Positions 17,132 to 24,667 of a stretch of 64,000 nucleotides of DNA are shown one piece after another; positions within the stretch are counted from its first letter, which is position 1; each line of letters opens with the position of its first letter. The notes below the pieces were generated by a model, which saw only the letters and a program-made list of their open reading frames with translations, was not told the DNA's origin and did no database searches. Position numbers and translations under genes: made by a program. The DNA is from Rhodocyclaceae bacterium (GTDB lineage Bacteria > Pseudomonadota > Gammaproteobacteria > Burkholderiales > Rhodocyclaceae). Location of the stretch: positions 1 to 64,000 of the forward strand of contig JAQTNA010000021.1 in assembly GCA_028714035.1 (NCBI GenBank). Reading direction: 5' to 3'.

Positions 17132-17896
17132 TTACAGCCTCAATACCCCTTCCTTGCAGCTCGCCGCTTCCTGTAACCGGGCGAGGGTGGGCAGGAGATT
17201 CAGGCCCGCGTCCCGCTTCAATGCCTGGGCGTTGCTCTTGAGCTCGGTGAGAGGGATGGCCACGGGGTCGCCCACGGCGGCGAAGGCGATGGCGTTGCCG
17301 CTGTCGCAGGAGGGGAAGAGCAGGGCGCGCCCCTCGAAGGCTTCGGAGATGCGCTCGATGGCGCCCTTGAAGCCCCGGTAGTGCCCCAGGAGATTCACCA
17401 CCATCAGGCCGTCGCTGGCCAGGCGGCGCCGGCAGGCGGCATAGAAGGGCACGGCGTCCAGCTTGCCGGCCCGGGCCTTGTCATCGAAGCCGTCCACCAG
17501 GATGAGATCGTATTCCTCCTGGTCTTCCGCCACGAACTTCACGCCATCGGCGAGCTCGATCCGTATCCGCTCCGGGTCATCGGGCAGGCGGAAGCTGGCG
17601 TAGGCGACACCCACCACGGCCGGGTTGATTTCCACCACCGTGAGACGGGATTCGGGTCTCTGGCGCCACAGGAACTTGGTGAGGGAACCCGCGCCCAGGC
17701 CGATGAGCAGTACCCGGCGCGGCCATCCCGGGTATTCGCTCGAAGGCCGCAGGAGCAGGGCGGCCATCATCTCCCGGGTGTATTCCAGTTCCAGGGCGTA
17801 GGGCCGCGCCACGCGCATGGCCCCCTGTATCCAGGAAGAACCGAAGTGCAGGTAGCGCACCCCGGCGTCTTCGGAAACTTCGATGCTATGAGACAT
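17132..17896 (-). CDS. Spermidine synthase-like methyltransferase-fold protein
   Basis: 254 residues with the Rossmann fold of SpeE-like aminopropyltransferases: a glycine loop in VLLIGLGAGSLTKFL, an acidic residue after the second strand (VVEINPAVV), and EEYDLILVDGFDD. It lacks the N-terminal substrate-gating domain of true spermidine synthases and starts almost directly with the GSSWIQGAMRV segment. That pattern is seen in many stand-alone SpeE-like proteins of uncertain substrate. Polyamine synthesis is possible but not shown. Start ATG 17894-17896. Confidence 0.7.
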   Translation of the reverse strand: MSHSIEVSEDAGVRYLHFGSSWIQGAMRVARPYALELEYTREMMAALLLRPSSEYPGWPRRVLLIGLGAGSLTKFLWRQRPESRLTVVEINPAVVGVAYASFRLPDDPERIRIELADGVKFVAEDQEEYDLILVDGFDDKARAGKLDAVPFYAACRRRLASDGLMVVNLLGHYRGFKGAIERISEAFEGRALLFPSCDSGNAIAFAAVGDPVAIPLTELKSNAQALKRDAGLNLLPTLARLQEAASCKEGVLRL

Positions 17897-17898
17897 AA

Positions 17899-17999
17899 GA
17901 GACTAGAGGCTAGGAAGTTTGAGGGGCTGGGGGAAACATGCGCGCGCGAAGCGCGCGGAAGATTAACCCTAGTCTCTAGCCCCTAGCCTCTAGCCCCTG
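17899..17999. repeat. Palindrome with 7-bp-unit arms and a GC core (copy 1)
   Basis: The left arm is GACTAGA-GGCTAGG followed by degenerate units. The core CGCGCGCGAAGCGCGCGG is at 17941-17958. The right arm CCCTAGT-CTCTAGC-CCCTAGC-CTCTAGC-CCCTG has a strict 7-base period. The right arm runs into the 3' end of minE and supplies its TAG stop. The architecture matches 27622-27718 and 57933-58026, although the arm words differ. Confidence 0.85.
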
Positions 18000-18246
18000 C
18001 TTCTGGCAAAACGATATTCACTTCCAGCACCTCCATGTTGCCCTGCTTCTCCAGGTTGACCTTGATGTCCTGCTCGGACACCCTGACGTACTTGGAGATG
18101 ACGGCAACCAGTTCCCTTTGCAGGGCGGGCAGGAAGTCGGCGGGGCTGGGGCCGCTGCGCTCGTGGGCGATGATGAGCTGGAGGCGTTCCTTGGCGACGG
18201 ACGCGGATTTCGGCTTGGTGCCGAACAGCCAACTGAGGAGAGCCAT
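17983..18246 (-). CDS. minE: MinE, topological specificity factor for cell division
   Basis: 87 residues. An N-terminal amphipathic membrane helix (ALLSWLFGT) is followed by the MinD-stimulating segment [14 protein letters not shown], which includes the contact helix, and a dimerisation domain ([21 protein letters not shown]). MinE displaces MinC and activates MinD ATPase, driving the pole-to-pole oscillation that keeps the Z-ring at midcell. It follows minD by one base. The last five or so codons and the stop TAG (17983-17985) are made of a repeat arm, so the native C-terminus was probably altered. Confidence 0.95.
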   Translation of the reverse strand: MALLSWLFGTKPKSASVAKERLQLIIAHERSGPSPADFLPALQRELVAVISKYVRVSEQDIKVNLEKQGNMEVLEVNIVLPEAGARG

Positions 18247-18247
18247 G

Positions 18248-19066
18248 TCACTTCCCCCCGAACAGGCGCTTGAAGAAACCGGGCTTTTCGTAGTCCACGA
18301 AGCGTATGGGCAGGTTTTCACCCAGGAAGCGGGCCACCACGTCCTGGTACGCTTCGGCCACTTCGCTTTCCTTGAGGTGCACCACCGGCGTGCCCTGGTT
18401 GGATGCCTGGAGCACGGATTCCGATTCCGGGATGACGCCCAGGATGGGGATGCGCAGGATTTCCTGCACGTCCTTGTAGGAGAGCATCTCGCCTTCTTCC
18501 ACCCGCTTGGGCGAATAGCGGGTGATGAGCAGGTGCTCCTTCACCGGCTCCCGGCCTTCCTCGCCGCGGCGGGACTTGGCCTGGAGAATGCCCAGGATGC
18601 GGTCGGAGTCGCGCACGGAAGACACCTCCGGGTTGCTCACCACCAGGGCCTCGTCGGCGAAGCGCAGCGCCATGAGGGCGCCCCGCTCGATGCCTGCGGG
18701 GGAATCGCAGACGATGTACTCGAAACCCATGTGCTCCAGTTCGTGGATGACCTTCTCCACGCCTTCCTCGGTGAGGGCGTCCTTGTCCCGGGTCTGGGAG
18801 GCGGGCAGCACGAACAGGTGCTCGCAATGCTTGTCCTTGATCAGGGCCTGGGTGAGGTTGGCCTCGCCGTTGATGACGTTGATCAGGTCATAGACGACGC
18901 GACGCTCGCAGCCCATGATGAGATCCAGGTTCCGCAGGCCCACGTCGAAATCTATGACCGCGGTCTTGAATCCGCGCAGGGCCAGGCCGGATGCGAAGGC
19001 GGCGCTGGTGGTGGTTTTGCCCACGCCACCCTTGCCGGAAGTGACTACGATGATCCTAGCTGCCAC
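18248..19066 (-). CDS. minD: MinD, septum-site-determining ATPase
   Basis: 272 residues starting at GTG 19064-19066 behind AGAGGAA. The deviant Walker [14 protein letters not shown] is at residues 10-20 with the signature Lys. Switch regions are [10 protein letters not shown] and [12 protein letters not shown], and a C-terminal amphipathic membrane-targeting helix ends in [12 protein letters not shown]. MinD binds membrane as an ATP dimer, recruits MinC, and is released by MinE. The order minC-minD-minE on one strand is standard. Confidence 0.97.
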   Translation of the reverse strand: MAARIIVVTSGKGGVGKTTTSAAFASGLALRGFKTAVIDFDVGLRNLDLIMGCERRVVYDLINVINGEANLTQALIKDKHCEHLFVLPASQTRDKDALTEEGVEKVIHELEHMGFEYIVCDSPAGIERGALMALRFADEALVVSNPEVSSVRDSDRILGILQAKSRRGEEGREPVKEHLLITRYSPKRVEEGEMLSYKDVQEILRIPILGVIPESESVLQASNQGTPVVHLKESEVAEAYQDVVARFLGENLPIRFVDYEKPGFFKRLFGGK

Positions 19067-19100
19067 GGAGTTCCTCTCAGAATTTTATGATTGATGCGAA

Positions 19101-19213
19101 ACGGGCATGACTTTGAAGGGCGTTACAGAGCATGAAAGTCATGCCCGTTTCCCCTCACCCCCCCCTCTCCCGCACGCGGGCGAGGGGAGCGTTGTGAGTC
19201 GCTGCGCGACTTT
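19101..19213 (+). repeat. Composite structured repeat, about 110 nt (copy 3)
   Basis: A hairpin part (GGGCATGACTTT...GAGCATGAAAGTCATGCCC) is followed by GTTTCCCCTCACCCCC. Then comes CTCTCCCGCACGCGGGCGAG-GGG-AGCGTTGTGAGTCGCTGCGCGAC. It has the same order of parts as the minus-strand element at 7383-7490. It lies between minC and minD in the antisense orientation relative to those genes. Confidence 0.85.
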
Positions 19214-19242
19214 TGCGGCAAGGCGCCATTATCCGTCGGCGC

Positions 19243-20040
19243 TCAGGCGATTTGAAGGGGTTCGATGACCATGCTTTGCCGTTCCCCCTGAACGGCGAGG
19301 CGTATATGGGCCGGCTTTCTGGCCACGTCGGACGGCACGCCCTGCTCGAAGGTGCGGTATACCCCCGCCACCGACACCAGTTCCGCCTCGAAGCTGGTGC
19401 AGAAGATGCGCGCGTCGGGGTCGCCCCTTGCGCCGGCCAGGGCTCGTCCGCGCAAGGGCGCATAAACATGGATGCTGCCGTCGGCGATGACTTCCGCGCC
19501 GGCGCTGACCATGGCCAGCACCACCAGGTCGGCGCCCCGGGCATAGACCTGCTGCCCGGAGCGCAGGGGGCGATCCAGGATGAGGGTCTGGGTGCGTGGC
19601 GATTCCACGGGCGCGGCAGGCGCCTGGGGCGCGGCTTGAGGAGCGGGGGACGGAGGTGGCGCGGGTTCCGCCGGGGGCTCCTCGATATCCGCTGGTGGAA
19701 GCGGGCGGGGAGAAGCATCCGTGATGACCGCCAGTCCGGCGGCGTTCGCGCCACCGGCCAGTCCTTCTTCCACACGGGCGGCCACCGGGCTCAGGTTGTA
19801 GCGGCGCAGCAGGGCCAGCAGTTCGGGCCAGTCTACCCGTTCCGGTGCCGGCTGGATGCCGGTCAGGTCCAGCAGGGCCATGTCGCCGGAGAAGAAATCG
19901 GGCGCGTGGCCCAGGCGCTTCTCCAGGGCCGCGGCCAGCACGGCGGGATCGGCACTGCGCAACAGCGCAGACACGACCGCGAGGGTCGTGCCTTTGAATT
20001 CTATGGGTTCTGAGGAGCTGCTTCTGGATTTGCCGCGCAT
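19243..20040 (-). CDS. minC: MinC, septum site-determining inhibitor of FtsZ
   Basis: 265 residues. The N-terminal MinC domain ([13 protein letters not shown]) covers roughly residues 1-105. A long Pro/Ala/Glu linker at about 110-155 ([14 protein letters not shown]) leads to the C-terminal beta-helical domain that binds MinD and Fts[41 protein letters not shown], then RALAGARGD and ARIFC. MinC blocks Z-ring assembly away from midcell. The linker is longer than in E. coli MinC. Confidence 0.95.
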   Translation of the reverse strand: MRGKSRSSSSEPIEFKGTTLAVVSALLRSADPAVLAAALEKRLGHAPDFFSGDMALLDLTGIQPAPERVDWPELLALLRRYNLSPVAARVEEGLAGGANAAGLAVITDASPRPLPPADIEEPPAEPAPPPSPAPQAAPQAPAAPVESPRTQTLILDRPLRSGQQVYARGADLVVLAMVSAGAEVIADGSIHVYAPLRGRALAGARGDPDARIFCTSFEAELVSVAGVYRTFEQGVPSDVARKPAHIRLAVQGERQSMVIEPLQIA

Positions 20041-20137
20041 AACCGACCGCCGGAAAAAACCGGAGTCTAATGGCGGGGAGGCCAGGCTGCAAGAGCGGCC
20101 TGGCTTTTCCGCCGCGATCGAAGGGGCCGGCTCGGGC

Positions 20138-20470
20138 TCAGGCCGCGCGGCTCAACTGCCGGGGCGTCATCTGTTCGTGGATTTCCCTTTGCCACATGAA
20201 GACGCCGAAGAGTTCGCCCGCGGCGAAGGCGCAGGGCATGAGCAGCAGCAACATGATGCGCTGCGGGTCGGTGGCCTGTGCCACGAAGGCGACGCCGAAG
20301 AACCACAGAATGACGGCAGCCGTGCCCCAGCCCACCAGATGGGGCAGGAAGTGCGCATCCATGACGCTGGAGGGCAGGCGGAAGCGGCGCTTGACGCCGG
20401 CGTAGTAACTGCGGGCAAACAAGTAGGCGCCGGCGGCGGGAATCAGTCCCAGAATGTAGAGATATTCCAT
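20138..20470 (-). CDS. Small membrane protein of unknown function
   Basis: 110 residues with three likely membrane helices: [21 protein letters not shown] at the start, then [18 protein letters not shown] and [20 protein letters not shown]. The ATG at 20468-20470 has GGAGCG five bases upstream, which supports real translation. It follows minC's gene body on the same strand but stands alone upstream. I do not recognise a family, and no catalytic motif is apparent. Confidence 0.6.
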   Translation of the reverse strand: MEYLYILGLIPAAGAYLFARSYYAGVKRRFRLPSSVMDAHFLPHLVGWGTAAVILWFFGVAFVAQATDPQRIMLLLLMPCAFAAGELFGVFMWQREIHEQMTPRQLSRAA

Positions 20471-20588
20471 TTTTCGCTCCTCGTGATGGCCTGGGCGGCC
20501 GGTACGAGCCCAGAATAGGACGGGGCAAAAAATGCTCTAAGGAACTATGTCACGAAGCGCTTGCATTGATCTGGGGCAAGTAAGCGTC

Positions 20589-20616
20589 TATGACATACTT
20601 CACATATGGGTATAAT
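20589..20616 (+). promoter_or_regulatory. Likely promoter of the dihaem cytochrome gene
   Basis: A perfect -10 TATAAT at 20611-20616 is preceded 16 bases upstream by TATGAC, a weak -35. This would give a leader of about 130 bases before the cytochrome ATG at 20751. The words TCTATGACATA just upstream recur at 9480-9490 in the mshL/mlaF region. Confidence 0.55.
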
Positions 20617-20750
20617 GCGTCCCGTGAATCGGCGCGGCGCGTTCTGGAACGTCCGGAAGAAGGCCGGTGAGCGTTGGCAATCGCGGATGGACCGGAAGGT
20701 TGAAGACGGTCGGCGTCTCGGCACAGCTTGTGCCACGAGGGAGTTGAGGA

Positions 20751-21386
20751 ATGAAGAATACTTGGCCAGTCATCGTTGCCACCCTGGTGGCCGTGCTGTT
20801 TTCGAGTTCGGTTGCGGCGCAGACCAGGGCGGAGCGGAAGTTGGCGGGAGTGCTCGGCAACGCCAAGGCGGTGGAAGCGGCGGCCGAGTCCGGCAAGAAA
20901 TCCAGTTTCTTCTGCGGCAATTGCCACGGGGCGGATGGCAACAGTGCGATCCCGGAAGTGCCCAACCTGGCAGGTCAGAACCCGGTCTTCCTTCTCGAGC
21001 AGATTCGCAAGTTCGCCGAAGGTCAGCGCAAGAACGAGTTCATGGAAAAGATGATCCGTGTCCTCTCCGATGACGACAAGGTGAATATCGCCCTTTACTA
21101 TGCCCAGCAGCCGGTCAAGCCGCGGCCGGTGGGCGATGTGGCGCTCCAGGCCAGAGGCATGGAATGGTTCGGCAAGGTATGCATCCGTTGCCACGGCGAA
21201 CAGGGCCGGGGCAACGAGCGCATCGCCCGCATCGCCGGCCAGCAGCCCACCTACCTGAGCCTGACCCTGACCCGCTACCGGGACCGCACGGGCGAGCGCA
21301 TTGATCCCCTGATGGCCACCAATACCGCCTTCCTCAAGGATGAGGACATCAAGGCTCTGGTGGAATACGTTTCTCACATGAAGTAA
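20751..21386 (+). CDS. Dihaem cytochrome c (cytochrome c4-like)
   Basis: 211 residues. A signal peptide (WPVIVATLVAVLFSSSVAA) is followed by two c-type haem sites, FCGNCHG near residue 55 and CIRCHG near residue 145, each in a similar fold with distal Met candidates. The two-domain repeat fits the cytochrome c4 family of periplasmic electron carriers that feed terminal oxidases and denitrification enzymes. GAGGGAG and TTGAGGA lie just before the ATG. It is monocistronic between a long leader and rpsT. The partner is unknown; a nor accessory cluster lies 10 kb away. Confidence 0.85.
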   Translation: MKNTWPVIVATLVAVLFSSSVAAQTRAERKLAGVLGNAKAVEAAAESGKKSSFFCGNCHGADGNSAIPEVPNLAGQNPVFLLEQIRKFAEGQRKNEFMEKMIRVLSDDDKVNIALYYAQQPVKPRPVGDVALQARGMEWFGKVCIRCHGEQGRGNERIARIAGQQPTYLSLTLTRYRDRTGERIDPLMATNTAFLKDEDIKALVEYVSHMK

Positions 21387-21416
21387 GCAGGGGCCAGGGA
21401 TAAAACAGTAAATCCC

Positions 21417-21445
21417 TTGCCCTGGTGTCGCGAAGCCGATATAAT
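21417..21445 (+). promoter_or_regulatory. Sigma-70 promoter of rpsT
   Basis: TTGCCC at 21417-21422, a 17-base spacer and TATAAT at 21440-21445 make a near-consensus sigma-70 promoter. The predicted leader is about 28 bases, ending at ATG 21480. Confidence 0.85.
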
Positions 21446-21479
21446 CTCGCGTTTTTCAAGCCCTACCGGAACAATAGAC

Positions 21480-21746
21480 ATGGCCAACAGCGCACAAGCC
21501 CGCAAACGCGCCCGCCAGGCGGTGAACCAACGCGCACGCAACATGAGCCTGCGCTCCGAACTGCGCACGGCAATCAAGCGCATCAGGAAGGCAATCGCCA
21601 CTGGCGACAAGACCACCGCCCAGCAGGAATTCCAGAACTCCGTCGGTACCATTGACCGCATCGCGGACAAGAATATCGTGCATAAGAACAAGGCTGCTCG
21701 CGACAAGAGCCGCCTGTCTGCCGCCATCAAGTCGCTGGCTGCCTGA
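21480..21746 (+). CDS. rpsT: 30S ribosomal protein S20
   Basis: 88 residues, highly basic. The S20 hallmarks are [13 protein letters not shown] at the N-terminus, [15 protein letters not shown], and the C-terminal [13 protein letters not shown] pattern (here [19 protein letters not shown]). It binds 16S rRNA early in 30S assembly. ATG 21480 is chosen because S20 proteins begin MANSxQA and the promoter lies just upstream. An intrinsic terminator follows at 21838. Confidence 0.97.
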   Translation: MANSAQARKRARQAVNQRARNMSLRSELRTAIKRIRKAIATGDKTTAQQEFQNSVGTIDRIADKNIVHKNKAARDKSRLSAAIKSLAA

Positions 21747-21837
21747 CATTCCTCCGGTGTGTACGGCAGGGCGGTTTTCCGCCTCTGCTGTAGACCCGCA
21801 GCGGTTTGCCGCCAGTCGGTGAGCCCGCATGAACAAG

Positions 21838-21857
21838 ACCCCGCCTCGGCGGGGTTT
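21838..21857 (+). terminator. Intrinsic terminator after rpsT
   Basis: CCCCGCC-TC-GGCGGGG followed by TTTT is a compact 7-bp GC stem with a T run, 92 bases after the rpsT stop. Confidence 0.85.
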
Positions 21858-21954
21858 TGTGCCTTCCTTCGCCGGTTTTTCGCCAGGGACTATCGGTTTG
21901 TCTGGAGCGTGCCGAGGCACCGGATTCGATCAAATTCCGCTCGGGAACTGCGAC

Positions 21955-22143
21955 ATGAGACTGTTCAGAACCAAGGTCTGGTCTGCGCTGGATATCGGAC
22001 TGCTGAAGTGGTGCTGCATCCTGGTCGGCATGATCGCCGGCGCCTACCTTTCGGATTTCACCCGGGGGCATGTCTGGGCCTTCGCCATCGTGGCGGTATT
22101 GGCGGGCGCCAAGCCGGCCTGGTCCTACTTCCGGGACGAGTGA
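21955..22143 (+). CDS. Small two-helix membrane protein
   Basis: 62 residues from ATG 21955 (MRLFRTKVWSALDIGLLKW). Two hydrophobic stretches (CCILVGMIAGAYL and VWAFAIVAVLAGAKPAW) predict a small inner-membrane protein. A longer in-frame start at 21829 would overlap the rpsT terminator, so I reject it. Small proteins of this look are found beside genes for transporters or ribosomal proteins in related bacteria, but I cannot assign a function. Confidence 0.5.
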   Translation: MRLFRTKVWSALDIGLLKWCCILVGMIAGAYLSDFTRGHVWAFAIVAVLAGAKPAWSYFRDE

Positions 22144-22185
22144 AAGAAAAAGGGCGATGCCGCGGTTGCCCGCGGCATCGCCCTT
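22141..22185 (-). terminator. Intrinsic terminator of the DUF485-actP operon
   Basis: A perfect 16-bp stem: AAGGGCGATGCCGCGG at 22150-22165 pairs with 22170-22185 around the loop TTGC. On the minus strand the stem is followed by TTTTCTTTCA, so it terminates transcription from actP (stop at 22204). On the plus strand there is no T run. Confidence 0.85.
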
Positions 22186-22203
22186 GAGCTTCAGGCTATC
22201 GCC

Positions 22204-23874
22204 TTAGTGCTTGGCGGCACCAGCGGCGCCGAAGCCCGTCTGGGCGCGCACGTACTGATCCTCAAAGGCTGCGATCTCCGCCTTGCCCTGGTCACTGGAG
22301 TCCAGCTTGGAGAAGAGCCAGGCGCCCAGGAAAGCCAGGGGCATGGAGAAGAGCGCCGGCTGCTCATAGGGGAAGAGCGGCGCCGCATTGCCCAGCACCG
22401 TGACCCACACGGACTTGGAACAGACCACGAAGAACACCGCGGAGAACAGTCCCAGGTAGCCACCCACCAGGGCGCCGCGGGTGGTCAGCCCCTTCCAGTA
22501 CATGGAGAGGAACAGGACCGGGAAGTTGGCCGAGGCGGCCACGCCGAAGGCCAGGCCCACCATGAAGGCGATGTTCTGCTTCTCGAACAGGATGCCCAGC
22601 AGGATGGCGACGAGGCCCAGGCCGATGGTGGCGAACTTGGAGACGCGGATTTCCGCCGCTTCCGTGGCCTGGCCCTTCTTGATGACCCGGGCGTACAGGT
22701 CGTGGGAGATGGCGGAGGCGCCGGCCAGGGCCAGGCCGGATACCACGGCCAGGATGGTGGCGAAGGCCACGGCCGCCAGGAAGCCCAGCAACAGGTTGCC
22801 GCCGACCGCCTTGGCCAGGTGCATGGCCACCATGTTGCCGCCGCCGATGATCTTGCCGCCCACCACGCCGCCCTCGAAGAACTGGGCATCGGTGCCGACG
22901 ATGATGATGGCGGCCACGCCCATGATGGCGATCACGTTGAAGAAGAAGCCGACGAAGCCGGAGGCGTAGAGCACGGACTTCCGGGCTTCCTTGGCGTTGG
23001 ACACCGTGAAGAAGCGCATCAGGATGTGGGGCAGGCCGGCGGTGCCGAACATCAGGCCCAGGGACAGGGAGATGGCGGTGATCGGGTCCGCCAGCAGGCT
23101 GCCGGGCGCAAGGATCTTGATGCCCTTCTTGTGGGCGGCCACGGCCTTGCTGAGCAGGGTTTCGATGCTGAAATCGAATTGGGCGAAGGCCAGCACCATG
23201 ACCAGGGTGCCTCCGGCCAGCAGCATGCAGGCCTTGATGATCTGCACCCAGGTGGTGGCGATCATGCCGCCGAAGGTGACATACACCATCATCAGGATGC
23301 CCACCACCACGACCGCGATGTTGTAGTCCAGGCCGAACAGCAGCTTGATGAGCTGGCCGGCGCCCACCATCTGGGCGATCAGGTAGAAGCACACCACCGT
23401 CAGGGAGCTGATGGCGGCCATGGTGCGGACCTGGCCCTGGTTCAGACGGTAGGAGGTGATGTCGGCGAAGGTGAAGCGGCCCAGGTTGCGCAGGCGTTCC
23501 GCCATGAGGAACAGGATGATGGGCCAGCCGACGAAGAAGCAGATCATGTAGATGTAGCCGTCGTAGCCGGCGCCATAGGTCATGGCGGACAGCCCCAGCA
23601 GGGTCGCGGCGGACATGTAGTCGCCGGCGATGGCCAGGCCGTTCTGGAAGCCGGTGATGCCGCCGCCGGCCGTGTAGAAGTCGGACGCGGTCTTGGTGCG
23701 GCTGGCTGCCCAGTAGGTAATGCCCATGGTCATCATGACGAAGACGATGAACATGCCGATGGCGTGAATGTTGAGGGGTTGCTTCTGTGTGGCTTCCATG
23801 GCCGGGCCGGCGGCCAGGGCCAGGGCGGGCAGGAGGCCGGTCAGGGCCAGGGAGAGACGGGTAAGCGCTTTCAT
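22204..23874 (-). CDS. actP: ActP, sodium:acetate symporter
   Basis: 556 residues of the SSS (sodium:solute symporter) family with about 13 membrane helices. An N-terminal signal-like segment ([18 protein letters not shown]) is typical of ActP. Family motifs are [28 protein letters not shown] (read in two parts), the GIRSxT-type region [17 protein letters not shown], and [19 protein letters not shown]. It imports acetate and other short-chain carboxylates. The ATG overlaps the stop of the DUF485 gene by four bases, the common yjcH-actP arrangement. Confidence 0.95.
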   Translation of the reverse strand: MKALTRLSLALTGLLPALALAAGPAMEATQKQPLNIHAIGMFIVFVMMTMGITYWAASRTKTASDFYTAGGGITGFQNGLAIAGDYMSAATLLGLSAMTYGAGYDGYIYMICFFVGWPIILFLMAERLRNLGRFTFADITSYRLNQGQVRTMAAISSLTVVCFYLIAQMVGAGQLIKLLFGLDYNIAVVVVGILMMVYVTFGGMIATTWVQIIKACMLLAGGTLVMVLAFAQFDFSIETLLSKAVAAHKKGIKILAPGSLLADPITAISLSLGLMFGTAGLPHILMRFFTVSNAKEARKSVLYASGFVGFFFNVIAIMGVAAIIIVGTDAQFFEGGVVGGKIIGGGNMVAMHLAKAVGGNLLLGFLAAVAFATILAVVSGLALAGASAISHDLYARVIKKGQATEAAEIRVSKFATIGLGLVAILLGILFEKQNIAFMVGLAFGVAASANFPVLFLSMYWKGLTTRGALVGGYLGLFSAVFFVVCSKSVWVTVLGNAAPLFPYEQPALFSMPLAFLGAWLFSKLDSSDQGKAEIAAFEDQYVRAQTGFGAAGAAKH

Positions 23875-24194
23875 TTCTTTTCGTCCTTCCAGGCTTCGGC
23901 GATGAGTTCGGCGGTGAGGGCGTCGAATTCCGTGTTGGCGCGGCGCACGTACATGGCCGTCAGAACCCAGAAGAAAACGAACATGAAGAAGATGAAGACG
24001 ATGCCCTTGGTGAGGAAGCCCCCTTCGGCGAGGGGCTGCCCCAGGGTCGCCGGGCTGAAGGCCACGGTCATGGCGAAGCCGTAGAAGATGACCAGGACGA
24101 TGCCTGCCAGGGTCCAGGCGTATCGTCCCCGCCGGGCAATTAGCTCCCGGTATTTGGGGTTCTCGCGAATTCGCGCCGTGATGACTTCATTCAT
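23871..24194 (-). CDS. yjcH: DUF485 membrane protein (YjcH-like)
   Basis: 107 residues with two membrane helices ([21 protein letters not shown] and [22 protein letters not shown]). The N-terminus has the DUF485 signature [19 protein letters not shown]485 proteins are encoded directly upstream of ActP and are regarded as an accessory subunit of the acetate symporter. GGGGAAAG lies upstream of the ATG at 24192-24194. A hairpin occupies the leader at 24221-24242. Confidence 0.92.
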   Translation of the reverse strand: MNEVITARIRENPKYRELIARRGRYAWTLAGIVLVIFYGFAMTVAFSPATLGQPLAEGGFLTKGIVFIFFMFVFFWVLTAMYVRRANTEFDALTAELIAEAWKDEKK

Positions 24195-24667
24195 GCTGCT
24201 TTCCCCTTCTGCTTGGTGGTGCGCCCGGGAACGTCCGGGCGCAAAAAAAGCCGCGGGCCGGGAGCGGCTGAGCGGCGTGTATTGCTTCGAAAATCGTGCA
24301 AGATGAACCTATCCTGTCGTGTTCTGTCGGTATCCGGCTGGTCTGGTTGCAGACGTTTCGCATCGGCTCTCGCAGTCCATGCTCAGCCAGAAACAGCGGG
24401 TAATTGAGTATTCATAATTATGTCAAAATTTGTTTCGCTTTTGGTGCCTTGAGGAAAATTTATGTTGCAGTGCGCTTGCGGGCCGAGGGGGATCGCTCGC
24501 GTCCGGCCGTGAGGCTTCATGCTTTCCCATCCAGTCCTGGCGTTTTGCCCTCCCCGGTGACCGGGTTTTAGGCCTGTTGACCGGTACGAGGCGTGCCGGC
24601 CGGGTTGGTCTATAATCCGCAGGCTCCGGCCGGCCTCCCGGCACCCTTTCCTGGCCCTGAATCAAAC
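24195..24667. other. Divergent intergenic region between the actP operon and ftsK
   Basis: About 470 bases with no credible gene. Contents: a perfect GCGCCCGG-N6-CCGGGCGC hairpin at 24221-24242 in the actP leader, with a run of A (T on the minus strand) on its upstream side. There is an AT-rich patch at 24407-24475 (for example GAGTATTCATAATTATGTC), unlike the GC-rich surroundings and likely the actP promoter/regulator region. The -10 box TATAAT for ftsK is at 24611. TTGACC at 24577 is too far from that box to serve as its -35. Confidence 0.6.
24611..24616 (+). promoter_or_regulatory. -10 box of the ftsK promoter
   Basis: TATAAT at 24611-24616 in the context GGTCTATAATCCGC. No good -35 lies at 16-18 bases. 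Transcription from here requires the FtsK start downstream, at GTG 24668 rather than at 24593. Confidence 0.5.

Noticed and set aside
22207..24084. A 625-codon plus-strand frame opposite actP and the DUF485 gene
   Set aside because: It is a low-complexity His/Asp/Gly/Gln sequence, the typical antisense of a membrane transporter in GC-rich DNA.
24577..24616. TTGACC plus TATAAT as a full ftsK promoter
   Set aside because: The spacing is 28 bases, too long for sigma-70; only the -10 box is retained.
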